DNA from: Paenibacillus agilis
GTDB taxonomy: Bacteria; Bacillota; Bacilli; Paenibacillales; Paenibacillaceae
NCBI RefSeq assembly: GCF_007786455.1
Contig: NZ_VNJK01000001.1
Coordinates: 124,001 to 188,000, forward strand
Direction: 5' to 3'
DNA: 64,000 nucleotides
The position numbers and the translations under genes are program-made. A model generated the notes under the pieces. It made no database searches. It was not told where the DNA came from and saw only the letters and a list, made by a program, of their open reading frames with translations. Positions 26,140 to 35,980 of this stretch are shown here, piece after piece (the first letter of the stretch is position 1; each line of letters starts with the position of its first letter).

Positions 26140-26946
26140 ATGGACAAACAGCTGCAAGAATTAAACCGAAATCGAACAATTCCGATTTTTAATTGTGATT
26201 ACGATTTATTTGATAAACACTTGGAGTTTTACACCGCTATGGGATTCGAGATGAGTTATTATCAAAAGTCTCCTTATCGTTTTGCTTCTGTACAAAAAGA
26301 GGGAGTTGGAGAATTTAGTTTTTACGGTGTTAAAAAGTTCGAAGAGGAAGGAAATATAAGTGGTTGTTATGTGGTAGTACCCAATATCCGGGCCATTTAT
26401 GACGAACTGAAAGCAAACTTAAAGTCGTACTTTGGAAAAATTCCATCTAAAGGGACGCCAAGGTTTTCACGGTTGAATCAAACAGCCGAAGATTGGAGAG
26501 TAAACATTACAGATCCCGCTGGAAATACGATTATCATAGGTGAAAGCCTAGGGGACTCAAAAAGCTTAATGAAGACAGAGGATGAAAGAGTGAAAGCACT
26601 AGAATCTAAATTTGAAAAATTATACGTGCAGGCTTATCGCTTTGCTTTTTCGAAAGAAGATTTTTTAGCTGCTAGAAATACAATAGAGGTAGCTCTTCTC
26701 AAGTTTAAAGTTGATGTGCCGAATGAATTCCTATTTAAAGCTAAAGTGCTGCAAACCGAAATTTATGTTTTGTTAGAACAAGAGGATAAGGCGAATGAGG
26801 CATTACAAGAAGCTGAACATATTGATTTAACTGTAGATGAAAAAGAAAATGTTGCGGAATTTATAGAACGACTTCAGGAACTAAGAATAGAACTGAGAAT
26901 GACATCCAGCAGTCGTGCAGGATATTCAAATAATGAGAATTTGTAA
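26140..26946 (+). CDS. VOC-family (glyoxalase/bleomycin resistance-like) protein with helical tail
   Basis: A 268-residue protein. Residues 10-135 form a vicinal oxygen chelate domain (PIFNCDYDLFDKHLEFYTAMGFEM at the start, DPAGNTIIIGE at the end). Residues 145-260 are helical and could be TPR-like. ATG at 26140 follows AAAGGA; a TTG at 26134 is in frame. VOC proteins of this type bind or modify small molecules such as bleomycin-like drugs; the target is not evident. Confidence 0.82.
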   Translation: MDKQLQELNRNRTIPIFNCDYDLFDKHLEFYTAMGFEMSYYQKSPYRFASVQKEGVGEFSFYGVKKFEEEGNISGCYVVVPNIRAIYDELKANLKSYFGKIPSKGTPRFSRLNQTAEDWRVNITDPAGNTIIIGESLGDSKSLMKTEDERVKALESKFEKLYVQAYRFAFSKEDFLAARNTIEVALLKFKVDVPNEFLFKAKVLQTEIYVLLEQEDKANEALQEAEHIDLTVDEKENVAEFIERLQELRIELRMTSSSRAGYSNNENL

Positions 26947-26975
26947 CTCGTCTGAATGAGGCGGAATCCTTATAT

Positions 26976-27151
26976 GGACAAAAATGCAGTTATTTTAAGT
27001 AGAAATCAGCATTTTGAGACCAATTAGGACAAAAGTGCAGTTATTTTCAACGATTATGGGCTATTCGAAGGAAATCGGCAAAATTAAATGCATTTTTGCG
27101 GATAATCGCCCTAATAAGCATATTTGTAGATTAAATAACTGCACAATTGTC
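26976..27151 (+). repeat. 176-bp intergenic repeat, copy A
   Basis: The element begins GGACAAAAATGCAG and ends AACTGCACAATTGTC. It contains the unit TGCAGTTATTTT twice in direct order (26984 and 27035), and related units in reverse (AAATGCATTTTTG near 27087; AAATAACTGCA at 27133), so the whole can fold on itself. A second copy of identical length lies at 57769-57944 on the other strand and aligns without gaps. It is non-coding; open frames through it have no ribosome binding site. Confidence 0.8.
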
Positions 27152-27479
27152 ATTCACTTTAAAACTATATATAAATCTATCTGTTATGCGTGTTCGGTTA
27201 TTTCTATGGAGTTGATCCTGCCTTTATTTGTGTAGCCAATTTGAATAGAGGAATTCCCTTTTAACCTCGCCCTTTGTCCACAAGCTTGTTGTGAAGTCCA
27301 TCGCTTGCTGCTTCGTTTTCTCAAGCCGTGCTTTACATACCGCATTTGCACTCAGAGTCTTTAGAAGGCTTAGATAAATAAATCCGTATTTTTTGCTTGT
27401 ACAACAATTCTTGTAAGCAGTAGTATTATTCCAGAAGTACATTATATTACTGCCTAGAAGAATGGGAGTCTCACATCTT
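27152..27479. other. Gap without confident gene
   Basis: About 330 nt between repeat copy A and the sensor kinase. A 100-codon frame on the minus strand (27224-27526) has no good ribosome binding site and overlaps the kinase start. No clear promoter or terminator was identified. Confidence 0.5.
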
Positions 27480-30400
27480 ATGACATCCGTGTGGAATAAA
27501 CTACGCCGCATACCAGCAGCCATCATATGTTTATGGATTATGCTATTATTCGTCTTATTTATAGTACCGTTATTTGATATTCGTACTGAAAAATGCGCGG
27601 TGAGCGAGCAGGGAATTATGAATTTCTCATTATGCAGTATGGAGGACGAGGGAGCGATCCCAATTGACGGAATGTGGGAGTATATCCCCCATCAACTGCA
27701 CTTATCCGAGTATGTTAAACCTGAACATGCTGCATTTGTTAGGCTCCCTCATCAATGGAACCCTAATGGATGGAAACCTTTTCTCAATGATGACGTGTAT
27801 GTTGCAACGTATCGTATAAAGCTCAAGCTGCCGTCGAACCAAAATAATTATGCGATAAGGGTAACGAATGTAAAGACGGCTAGCAGAATGTATGCAGATG
27901 GCCAGCTTATTGGATCGACAGGGCAAGTTGGCAGCAGTTCGGATACTTCAACGCCTGATAACCGACCGTATAATGGTTATTTCTCCACAGATCAAGGGGA
28001 AGTTGAGCTGGTGCTGCAAGCATCCAACTTTGATTTTTATGCGAACCAAGGTGTTTCTGAGCCGATCTATATCGGTACACCAGAAGGAATACATGCATTG
28101 GAAAAGCGTAGGGGCTATGTGGATGTGTCCATTATTGTCTGCCTATTATTTATGACCGTTTACTTATCCGGAGAAAGTTTCCATAGGCGCGAAGGGAAAG
28201 CAGGTATCTTTTACCCACTGTTTTGTTTTTTTAGTGCCCTTTATGTGGCTTCACATGGTGAAAAAGTGCTCTTGGAATTTTTGCCGTATTTATCATTCGA
28301 AGTGAATGTGAAGATCCAGCTTATATCTGGTGCTGCCGCAGGTTATTTTTTCACCGCACATATTTGTCATCAATTTCAACCGCATGCATCCGTTAAGGTT
28401 GCTAAAGTAATAGGTTGGTTAACGCTGCTCATCACATTGGTAGCGCTATTTACTCCTATGAGCTTTTTTTCTAGATTTACGTATTTGTTGTTACTCGTTC
28501 TTAACGTTGTCGTTGTATATATGATGGTTGTATCTGTGAGGGCTGTGCAGCACAAATTAGCAGGTTCCATGTATATGCTTGTTAGTATGTTGGCTGTCTT
28601 GCAGGTCATTTTATTGATGGTATTTAAAGTGGTATGGGTCGGAACGCTTACATACATGCTGCCCGTCGGTGTCCCCATTTTCGTGCTGTCGCAAGGTTTG
28701 TTCTTTTCCAGTCGATTTACGACTGCCTTTAATCGGATTAAGCAATTGTCGGAGCAGCTGGCGAGGCAGATGAAAGACCAGGAGCAATTTTTAGTTCGTA
28801 CTTCTCATGAATTGAAGTCGCCGCTGAATGCGATTATTAATATTAGTCAATCGATGATCCGTGGTTCAGGCGGTCAATTGAATGCTGCGCAGCAGTCCGA
28901 TTTGCGTCTCGTAAATGGTACAGCGCAGCGATTAAGCTATCTAGTGAAAGATATTTTGGATCATGAGCAAGTGAAGAACGGCCGAATTCGACTGCATACT
29001 GAGCCGGTTGATATTTATCGATTGGTCTGGGTCGTGTTAGATATATTTAATCGGCTGAATCATAACGATGAAGTGGAGTTGCGAAATCACGTTGAGCCCG
29101 GTAAGCACTATGTCATTGCCGATGAAAATCGAGTTCTTCAGAGTTTATATAACCTGTTGGATAATGCACTTAAGCACACATCGTTCGGATCTATTACCGT
29201 GTCATGTGTTCGTCAAGGCAGTTGGGAATCGATTACGGTAACGGATACAGGAGTTGGGATGGAATCAAGCCAGTTGGAGCGAATTTTTATGGAATACCAA
29301 CAGTTGGAGCGAAAAGGGTATGTCGATACGACAGGGATCGGAATAGGGCTTTCCATTACGAAGCAGTTAATTGAACTGCAAGGAGGGCGAATTTCCGTTC
29401 GTTCTGTATTTGGAGAAGGCAGTGCCTTTACTTTTACACTTCCTGCTGCAGATTCCAGTCAGCACATAGTAGATCATAATGACCTATTAAAGGACTCGTA
29501 TTCCGTAGACCATATTTCATCCTATACGGCGGCACATGTTCAAGAACAGGCTGCTTCTATAGAATTGCATCAAGCAAGTGAACTAACAGCTGCATCATCG
29601 ACGGATGCTAGGAACCGTAAGGCTCGTATTTTGCTCGTCGATGACAGTTATGCGAGCTTGAAGGCACTTATTAATTTGCTGGAGATCGAAGGGTATATTT
29701 GTGAATCGGCAAGGAGCGGTGAAGCTGCCTTGAAGCTGCTGCAAGATGGCAATCGCTTCAACTTGTGCATTATGGATGTCATGATGCCGAAAATGTCTGG
29801 CTTTGAACTGTGCCGTGAAATCCGCCAGCAATATCACTCCTTAGAGCTGCCAATATTGATGGCTACAGCTGGTTCGAATACCGAAATGAACTTGGCTGGA
29901 TTTGAAGCAGGAGCTAATGATTTTATCCATAAGCCTTTTGATTGGACCGATTTGAAAGGACGCGTAAAAACATTAATTCAGCTAAAAGAAACAGCTGTTC
30001 AGTTAGTTCATTCGGAGCGGGACATGCTGCGTGCTCAAATTAAGCCGCATTTTTTATTCAACTCGATTAATACGATATCGTGGATGAGTAAACGAGACTC
30101 GGATGCAACGAGAAGGCTATTGCATGCGTTAAGTGATTTCTTGCGGGGGAGCTTCGACTTTGACAATGAGGCAGATGTAATTCCGTTTTCAGAAGAGGTT
30201 GCGCTCATTAAAGCTTACTTATCGCTGGAAAAAGCACGTTTCGGCGACCGTTTAAATGTGGAATATAGTTTTGAAATGAAGGACTTCCATATGCCACCGC
30301 TATTGTTGCAGCCAATCGTGGAAAATGCAGTTCGCCACGGACTTATGGAAAAAGTAGAAGGTGGTACGGTTATTATTTCCTCCCGTAAAGTTGGGGACTG

Positions 30401-30629
30401 GATTGAATTGTCTGTATCGGATGATGGGGTAGGAATTTCGTTGGACGAGATTAAGTTGGACGTAACGGCAGCCGCGCCGCCAATTGACGGGAAACGAAAG
30501 GGAATCGGACTAGCTAATATTAATGGCCGTTTGAGAAGTATGTATGGAACATATTTAGACATTCGTCGTCTTGAAAGCGGAGGTACGGTTATAACGATGA
30601 AAATACGTGCAGAGAAGGGGAGCATATGA
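27480..30629 (+). CDS. Hybrid sensor kinase with two kinase modules (7TMR-DISM)
   Basis: A 1049-residue membrane sensor. Order: N-terminal helix, extracytoplasmic beta-sandwich (residues 50-200) and seven membrane helices (205-400), together a 7TMR-DISM sensor. Then HisKA with SHELKSPLNAI (His about 444), HATPase to about 655, a receiver domain with LLVDDS and phospho-Asp in MDVMMPK (about 764), and finally a LytS-type kinase module (QIKPHFLFNSINTISWM) with its own HATPase. Two different kinase types in one chain is striking. ATG at 27480 is preferred (GGGAG 10 nt upstream); 27462 is possible. The stop overlaps the regulator gene (ATGA). Confidence 0.9.
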   Translation: MTSVWNKLRRIPAAIICLWIMLLFVLFIVPLFDIRTEKCAVSEQGIMNFSLCSMEDEGAIPIDGMWEYIPHQLHLSEYVKPEHAAFVRLPHQWNPNGWKPFLNDDVYVATYRIKLKLPSNQNNYAIRVTNVKTASRMYADGQLIGSTGQVGSSSDTSTPDNRPYNGYFSTDQGEVELVLQASNFDFYANQGVSEPIYIGTPEGIHALEKRRGYVDVSIIVCLLFMTVYLSGESFHRREGKAGIFYPLFCFFSALYVASHGEKVLLEFLPYLSFEVNVKIQLISGAAAGYFFTAHICHQFQPHASVKVAKVIGWLTLLITLVALFTPMSFFSRFTYLLLLVLNVVVVYMMVVSVRAVQHKLAGSMYMLVSMLAVLQVILLMVFKVVWVGTLTYMLPVGVPIFVLSQGLFFSSRFTTAFNRIKQLSEQLARQMKDQEQFLVRTSHELKSPLNAIINISQSMIRGSGGQLNAAQQSDLRLVNGTAQRLSYLVKDILDHEQVKNGRIRLHTEPVDIYRLVWVVLDIFNRLNHNDEVELRNHVEPGKHYVIADENRVLQSLYNLLDNALKHTSFGSITVSCVRQGSWESITVTDTGVGMESSQLERIFMEYQQLERKGYVDTTGIGIGLSITKQLIELQGGRISVRSVFGEGSAFTFTLPAADSSQHIVDHNDLLKDSYSVDHISSYTAAHVQEQAASIELHQASELTAASSTDARNRKARILLVDDSYASLKALINLLEIEGYICESARSGEAALKLLQDGNRFNLCIMDVMMPKMSGFELCREIRQQYHSLELPILMATAGSNTEMNLAGFEAGANDFIHKPFDWTDLKGRVKTLIQLKETAVQLVHSERDMLRAQIKPHFLFNSINTISWMSKRDSDATRRLLHALSDFLRGSFDFDNEADVIPFSEEVALIKAYLSLEKARFGDRLNVEYSFEMKDFHMPPLLLQPIVENAVRHGLMEKVEGGTVIISSRKVGDWIELSVSDDGVGISLDEIKLDVTAAAPPIDGKRKGIGLANINGRLRSMYGTYLDIRRLESGGTVITMKIRAEKGSI

Positions 30630-31825
30630 CCTATCGTATACTTGTTGTAGATGATGAACTGCCTGCACTAGGTGAGATGGAAGATATGTTGGGAGAAGAA
30701 CCATTAGCAGGGGAAATCACTTTATTTTCACATGCGCAGCAAGCGCTGGAGTGGGCGCTTCAACATGAACCAGACATCGTTCTGCTGGATATACAGATGC
30801 CAGGCATCAATGGCTTGGCATTTGCGGAACAGCTTCTAGAGCAAAAGCCTATGATAGAAGTCGTATTCGTAACAGCTTATAATCAATACGCAATCCAGGC
30901 ATTCGAATTAAGTGCGATCGATTATATACTAAAGCCCGTCAAGCCCGAGCGATTGCAGCTATCATTAAGCCGCATTCATCGTCGAAGATCAGGAAAAACG
31001 AACATTGAGAATGAGCAAGCGACATCAATGGGGCGCGTGCATGAGCAGCACACTTCTGAGCCGTCATCCATACCGAGCGCAGCACTAATGGAATCGAGTG
31101 TACCCCGTATTTATAGCTTGGGACGTTTGAAAATACAATCCCATGCTGGTCTTGTAAAGTGGCGTACGCTTAAGGTCGAAGAATTGTTTGCTTATTTGCT
31201 GTATAAGGATGCGGTCAGTTTAGACCAGATTATTACGGATATATTTCCTAACTCTGACCCTGACAAAGCAAAACAATATGTACATACCTGTGTATACCAG
31301 CTCCGCCGCGCTGTAGCAGAGAAAGAGCTGCAGGAGCATATTCACGTTTCGTTTCGTGATCGGATGTATCGGTTAGTGTTAACAGATATATGGCATGATA
31401 GGGACGAGCTTATGAATCTTCCATCTCTGCTAACTAATATTGAGAAATGGGAAGAGAAATTGACGTTGTATCGTGGCGATTGGTGCGAAGGGTTGGATAA
31501 TCTTTGGATGTCTGTCCATCGTGAAGAGCTGCGGGAGCGATTTATATGGCTGATGGAAGATGCAGTTAGCCATTTAAAGAAGCAAGGGGATTATCGGAAA
31601 GCAATTATCTATGCACGCAAGTTGCTTAATTTTGAGCCGTGGAATGAAGATTACGCGATTCAAATGGTAGAATGCTATATTGCGGTTGGAGAAAAAGCGA
31701 AAGCAAAAAGTTTTATACAGGAATACAAGGAGCAGTTCGAAAGTGAGCTGGGAGAATCACTGCCTATTGAATGGTATGATTATGTTGCGAAGCTGCTTAA
31801 AGAAGATTATGAAGTTAATTTGTAA
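30626..31825 (+). CDS. Response regulator with SARP-type winged helix and BTAD
   Basis: A 399-residue protein. Residues 1-120 are a receiver (VVDDE, phospho-site Asp in LLDIQMP, Lys in LKPVKPE). Residues 155-240 form a winged-helix DNA-binding unit, and 245-395 the bacterial transcriptional activator domain with TPR-like helices (YRKAIIYARKLLNFEPWNEDYA). The receiver plus SARP/BTAD layout is common in Paenibacillus next to 7TMR-DISM hybrid kinases. Coupled to the kinase by a 4-nt overlap. The targets are unknown; the SLH-protein gene directly downstream is a candidate. Confidence 0.9.
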   Translation: MTYRILVVDDELPALGEMEDMLGEEPLAGEITLFSHAQQALEWALQHEPDIVLLDIQMPGINGLAFAEQLLEQKPMIEVVFVTAYNQYAIQAFELSAIDYILKPVKPERLQLSLSRIHRRRSGKTNIENEQATSMGRVHEQHTSEPSSIPSAALMESSVPRIYSLGRLKIQSHAGLVKWRTLKVEELFAYLLYKDAVSLDQIITDIFPNSDPDKAKQYVHTCVYQLRRAVAEKELQEHIHVSFRDRMYRLVLTDIWHDRDELMNLPSLLTNIEKWEEKLTLYRGDWCEGLDNLWMSVHREELRERFIWLMEDAVSHLKKQGDYRKAIIYARKLLNFEPWNEDYAIQMVECYIAVGEKAKAKSFIQEYKEQFESELGESLPIEWYDYVAKLLKEDYEVNL

Positions 31826-31865
31826 AATGGTTGACCCATATAAAAGGAATAACAGATACATAAAG

Positions 31866-31899
31866 AACTGTCTGCCAATAGGTAGGCAGTTTTTTTATA
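31866..31899 (+). terminator. Intrinsic terminator after kinase/regulator operon
   Basis: Stem AACTGTCTGCC / GGTAGGCAGTT (with G-T pairs) around AATA, followed by seven T. Confidence 0.85.
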
Positions 31900-32078
31900 A
31901 GGTACCTTTACATTCTTGCGTTTCATGAAAAATAAAGTCGTCACGTGTCACATTGAAAGCTTGTCGAGAAAAAGCGAATAAACACTCTTTTTCAGTGTTT
32001 GTTCAGTGACTATTACTATGATGATTCATAAGGATTAGGTATATGTACCTAAAAAATAAGGGCGAAGGGGTATGAAAA

Positions 32079-35000
32079 TTGGCATTTAAAAAACATAATC
32101 CAAGACGAATATATGCATTTATGTTAGCTATAGTGATGATCAGTTCAATTGTATTAGCACCTTTTGCAACGAAGGTGGAAGCTGCTGTAGAGCAGCATAC
32201 CATTGGAGGAAAACTTTTAAATGGTGTACAGGAGCCATTGAAGGTTACCGTAAAAAATGATGGATCACTTGCAGCTTACTTATGGCAAGGGACGAGTTAT
32301 GTAGGGCAATATTTTAGAGACTTCGATTGGGGAACGAATCTGTTTTTCACAGAATCAGGTGCAGTTACGAGGCATTTCTCCCCTTACTTTGCTGGTAATC
32401 AATCAACTGGAAAAAATGCACCACTAGGCGAAGGTGTAATTACCAGACCTGATGAACATACAATTGTAGTAACATGGCAGCTTGACTCAGGGAACTTGGA
32501 ATTGAAGCAGACAATCTATTATCCTGAAAATGAAAGATACATCGAGAAAGAATGGTCCATTGAAAATAAATCAGCTACTAAAACATACAGCAATCTTAAA
32601 TTATTCCATGGTGGAGATGCAACGTTTGGTGGAGAAGATAGTGCAATGTCCTACTGGGACCCACTGTTGAACATGGTTTATGTGAAAAATAAGGATATGA
32701 ATCTTTTTGGGTTAATGGGCTTTGCTGGGAAGAACACATCTCCTGCTGACCGTTATTTTAGCGGCCAATATAATAATGGGAACACAGAGGCTAGTAATGG
32801 GCAATTGTCGAATACATCCAATTCGGCCTATCTCGATGCCGGCTATCAATTGCAATGGAATCGTCAAACATTGGGCGCTAATGAAAAATGGGTCATTCAA
32901 TCGACAGAAATGTGGACCACTGCTGGCTCCTTGCAAATTATAGCGCCTCCTTCACAAACGACTGCTCCTAACAGTACAGTAGCTTATCAATTTAAGCTTC
33001 AAAATTTCGAAAAGGATGCAGGTATGTTCGACTTATATGCAACATCATCTAATGGATGGAATGTAAGCATTGTTGAAGGCACAAGTGTTAGCGTCCCTGG
33101 TAATGGAGCAATCAAAACGGTAACAGTTGAAGTACAGGTTCCCGCGGGGGCAGTAGGAACAGATACGATTACACTGACGGGAACATCGCAAAAGGATCAA
33201 ACGATTACTAATGTCGGAAGCGCGACTACGACGATAAATGCGACACTACCTGTCATCTCTAGTGTGACAGCTGCTTCTAATAAAGTGGCAGTGGGCACTG
33301 CAATAAACGTACCTGTTGAGATTCAAACAGCAAATGTTGCTGACGGTGCTGCTGTACAAGTGGAATTGGTAGACGAAAATAAACGGTCTCTGTCCCCTGC
33401 TATAACGGCAAGTGGATCAGTAACAAATAACAATGCGACTGTAACATTGCCAGTGACAGCTGTGTTAAATAAAGCGAGCTATTACATCAAAGTAAAAGTG
33501 GATGGAGTAAGTGCAGTCCACAGTTCGACGAAGTTTGATGTGACAGAAAGTAACAACGCGGATCTTCTTAGTATTTTTACAACACCAGGCACATTAAGCC
33601 CTGCGTTTAATAAAGATATTACCGATTACACGGTGTCGGTTACCGAAGATGTATACAACATTACGGTAACGGGGGCTGTCTACAATCCCCGTTCTACATT
33701 GACAGTAAATGGCGTAAAAGTAAACAGCAATCAACCGACTGACCTTATTCCGTTGAAGACGGGAGACAATGTCATACAAGTTGAAGTCACAGCGCCAGAT
33801 GGCACGACGAAGAAAACGTATACGATAAATGTGAACAAGCAGCCGAGCCGAAATGCACAGCTGCTGCATGCAGCAGTGTCACCGGCGACGATGAGCCCTG
33901 TATTTTCTAGCAGTGTAACGGAATACGAAGTGAATGTCGGGCATGAAATTGATCAGTTGTCCGTCACGGATCTTGTGTATAGTCCAAATTCCAATATCTC
34001 GGTAATTGGGGCGACATACAATCCGTTAACGGGTGGATATACATTCCCATTGCAAGTTGGTGTTAACGAATTAAAGGTAGTTGTGACGGCAGAAGATGGA
34101 CTTACTCAAACGGTATATACCATTAAAGCGACACGTCAATCGAAAGAAAGCGAAGTAGCTCAGGCGTTAAAAGAACTGTCCATCGGCTATGCAAACGGGG
34201 ATAGCTGGGAAAGTGTAACGAAAAATGTAATATTGCCGACAGAAGGCAAATACAATACAGCGGTGAAGTGGACATCGAGTGACCCGTCTGTGTTGAACGA
34301 AAAGGGAGAAGTCACCCCTTCTCCAGATAAAGATACAACTGTATGGATGACCGCTACTGTTGAGAAAGATGGCGTAAAAGCGCCGCGTACGTTCCTCGTT
34401 ATTGTGAAAAAGAGCTCGTTGCAAATTGTGAAAGAAGATAGCTCTAGAACGGTACCTATTCAGGCAGGAAACGTTGCTGAAAATGTAGAGAATAACGTCA
34501 TTACGCGTAAGACCATGTCAGATGGAACGAAAATAGACAAAGTGGTCGTTGATCCGGCTAAGACGGAATCAGCACGTGTGAAGGCACAAGCGAATAATCA
34601 ATCTTCCATCCGTCTTATCGCAGCTGATCTTCCAACTGATCCAGCAGATGAAGTAGCAGTAGAGGTGCCGATTGCGGCTTATTCTCCACTTGCGAATGGA
34701 TTGGATTTGATTATCGAGACGGCTGGAGCGCATATTGTACTGGCAAAAGGAACGTTGAATCAACTTCAGCAAGACGGCAATGATCTGTTCTTCCGTTTTG
34801 TACCGATTCGTGGAGAGCAACAGAAGAAGACGTTAACGGATCAGGCTAAAAATGATGCGTTAGTGAAACAAACAGCAGGAACAAAACAAGTAAAGCTTGT
34901 TGGTACACCGATGATTATTGAAACGAACTACTCGGATCGTGAGACAAAGCTTGTATTCCCATTAGACAGACTGCAAGCTCCGGCAGATTCTGCCGCACAA

Positions 35001-35882
35001 ACTGCTTATTTCAAGTCTTTGTATGTGTATATTCAACATAGTGATGGCAGTAAAGATTTGAAGCAAGGAGTTATCGAGCGCGATACTGCTGGCAACGTTA
35101 TCGGATTGTCCATCGTCATTAATAAGTTCAGTACATTTACGATTGTAAAAATGGACGCGGTAACTAATGGTAGTGGTTCCACAGGCGGCATAGTACCTCC
35201 GACAACGGGAGGAACGAAAGAAACAGATAAGGACAAAGATCCAAATAAAGATAATCAAAGTGTGAAGTCCGTTCAGCATAAGCCATATATAAAAGGATTT
35301 AAAGACGGCACATTCCGTCCTGAGAAATCCATTACTCGTGCAGAACTAGCTGTAATGTTGTGGAAACTCAGCGAGGGTAAAGCGGCATCAACTTCAGTAT
35401 CTGAACCTAGTTTCAAGGATGTTCAAACGAGCCACTGGGCATTTGCGGCTATCCAATCGTTAAGTGCGAAAGGAATCATGATTGGTGTTGGTGAAGATTC
35501 ATTCGAACCGAACCGTCCGCTTACGAGAGCTGAGATGGCAGCAACTGCTGCTCGTTGGAAACAGCTAGTGTCTACAAAGCCAAGCAGCTTTAAAGATGTA
35601 CAAGGGCATTGGGCTCAGAAGCATATTACCGCGCTTGTAGAAGCAGGAGCGGCTCATGGATACAAAGATGGCAGCTATCGCCCTGATGCTTCGATTACAA
35701 GAGCAGAAGCGGTTAAGCTGGTGAACAGATTGTTGGAGCGCGGTCCTTTGTTGGAAGTGACTAAGCCGACATGGCGTGATGTGTTAACGACTCATTGGGC
35801 TTATGGTGATATCGAGGAAGCATCGCAAGCACATACAGCTGAAGTCGTACCTGCAAAAGGTGAAAAATTTATTTCCAAGTAA
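32079..35882 (+). CDS. S-layer-anchored multidomain surface protein
   Basis: A 1267-residue exported protein. Signal peptide to about residue 35 (VEAA); a 250-residue N-terminal domain of unknown type; a NEW3-like domain (about 287-375); a possible Ig-like unit (380-490); two cadherin-like beta-sandwich repeats (494-585 and 590-685, each with a TYTIN or VYTIK end strand); an atrophied bacterial Ig domain (690-780); and SLH motifs from about 1066 to 1240 (FKDGTFRPEKSITRAELAVM, FKDVQGHW), which bind pyruvylated cell-wall polymer. It starts with TTG: AAGGGG is 8 nt upstream, while the nearby ATG frame stops at once. Function may be carbohydrate binding or adhesion. Confidence 0.9.
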   Translation: MAFKKHNPRRIYAFMLAIVMISSIVLAPFATKVEAAVEQHTIGGKLLNGVQEPLKVTVKNDGSLAAYLWQGTSYVGQYFRDFDWGTNLFFTESGAVTRHFSPYFAGNQSTGKNAPLGEGVITRPDEHTIVVTWQLDSGNLELKQTIYYPENERYIEKEWSIENKSATKTYSNLKLFHGGDATFGGEDSAMSYWDPLLNMVYVKNKDMNLFGLMGFAGKNTSPADRYFSGQYNNGNTEASNGQLSNTSNSAYLDAGYQLQWNRQTLGANEKWVIQSTEMWTTAGSLQIIAPPSQTTAPNSTVAYQFKLQNFEKDAGMFDLYATSSNGWNVSIVEGTSVSVPGNGAIKTVTVEVQVPAGAVGTDTITLTGTSQKDQTITNVGSATTTINATLPVISSVTAASNKVAVGTAINVPVEIQTANVADGAAVQVELVDENKRSLSPAITASGSVTNNNATVTLPVTAVLNKASYYIKVKVDGVSAVHSSTKFDVTESNNADLLSIFTTPGTLSPAFNKDITDYTVSVTEDVYNITVTGAVYNPRSTLTVNGVKVNSNQPTDLIPLKTGDNVIQVEVTAPDGTTKKTYTINVNKQPSRNAQLLHAAVSPATMSPVFSSSVTEYEVNVGHEIDQLSVTDLVYSPNSNISVIGATYNPLTGGYTFPLQVGVNELKVVVTAEDGLTQTVYTIKATRQSKESEVAQALKELSIGYANGDSWESVTKNVILPTEGKYNTAVKWTSSDPSVLNEKGEVTPSPDKDTTVWMTATVEKDGVKAPRTFLVIVKKSSLQIVKEDSSRTVPIQAGNVAENVENNVITRKTMSDGTKIDKVVVDPAKTESARVKAQANNQSSIRLIAADLPTDPADEVAVEVPIAAYSPLANGLDLIIETAGAHIVLAKGTLNQLQQDGNDLFFRFVPIRGEQQKKTLTDQAKNDALVKQTAGTKQVKLVGTPMIIETNYSDRETKLVFPLDRLQAPADSAAQTAYFKSLYVYIQHSDGSKDLKQGVIERDTAGNVIGLSIVINKFSTFTIVKMDAVTNGSGSTGGIVPPTTGGTKETDKDKDPNKDNQSVKSVQHKPYIKGFKDGTFRPEKSITRAELAVMLWKLSEGKAASTSVSEPSFKDVQTSHWAFAAIQSLSAKGIMIGVGEDSFEPNRPLTRAEMAATAARWKQLVSTKPSSFKDVQGHWAQKHITALVEAGAAHGYKDGSYRPDASITRAEAVKLVNRLLERGPLLEVTKPTWRDVLTTHWAYGDIEEASQAHTAEVVPAKGEKFISK

Positions 35883-35924
35883 GTTGCATTGCAATCGTTA
35901 TATTTAAAAAGTAAGTGGTAAAGG

Positions 35925-35972
35925 AACCCGCAAACAGCCAATGGCACTGGCTCTTTTGCGGGTTTATTTTTT
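35925..35972. terminator. Terminator between SLH gene and phosphotransferase gene
   Basis: Stem AACCCGCAAA / TTTGCGGGTT with an inner CAGCCA / TGGCTC-like stem, followed by TATTTTTT. It lies between convergent genes and probably serves both. Confidence 0.8.
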
Positions 35973-35980
35973 CGAATGAA

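Noticed and set aside
27014-27235. Plus-strand gene through repeat copy A
   Set aside because: It is only an open frame across the repeat, with no ribosome binding site and low-complexity translation.
27224-27526. 100-codon minus-strand gene before the sensor kinase
   Set aside because: No convincing ribosome binding site, it overlaps the kinase start, and no domain is recognisable.
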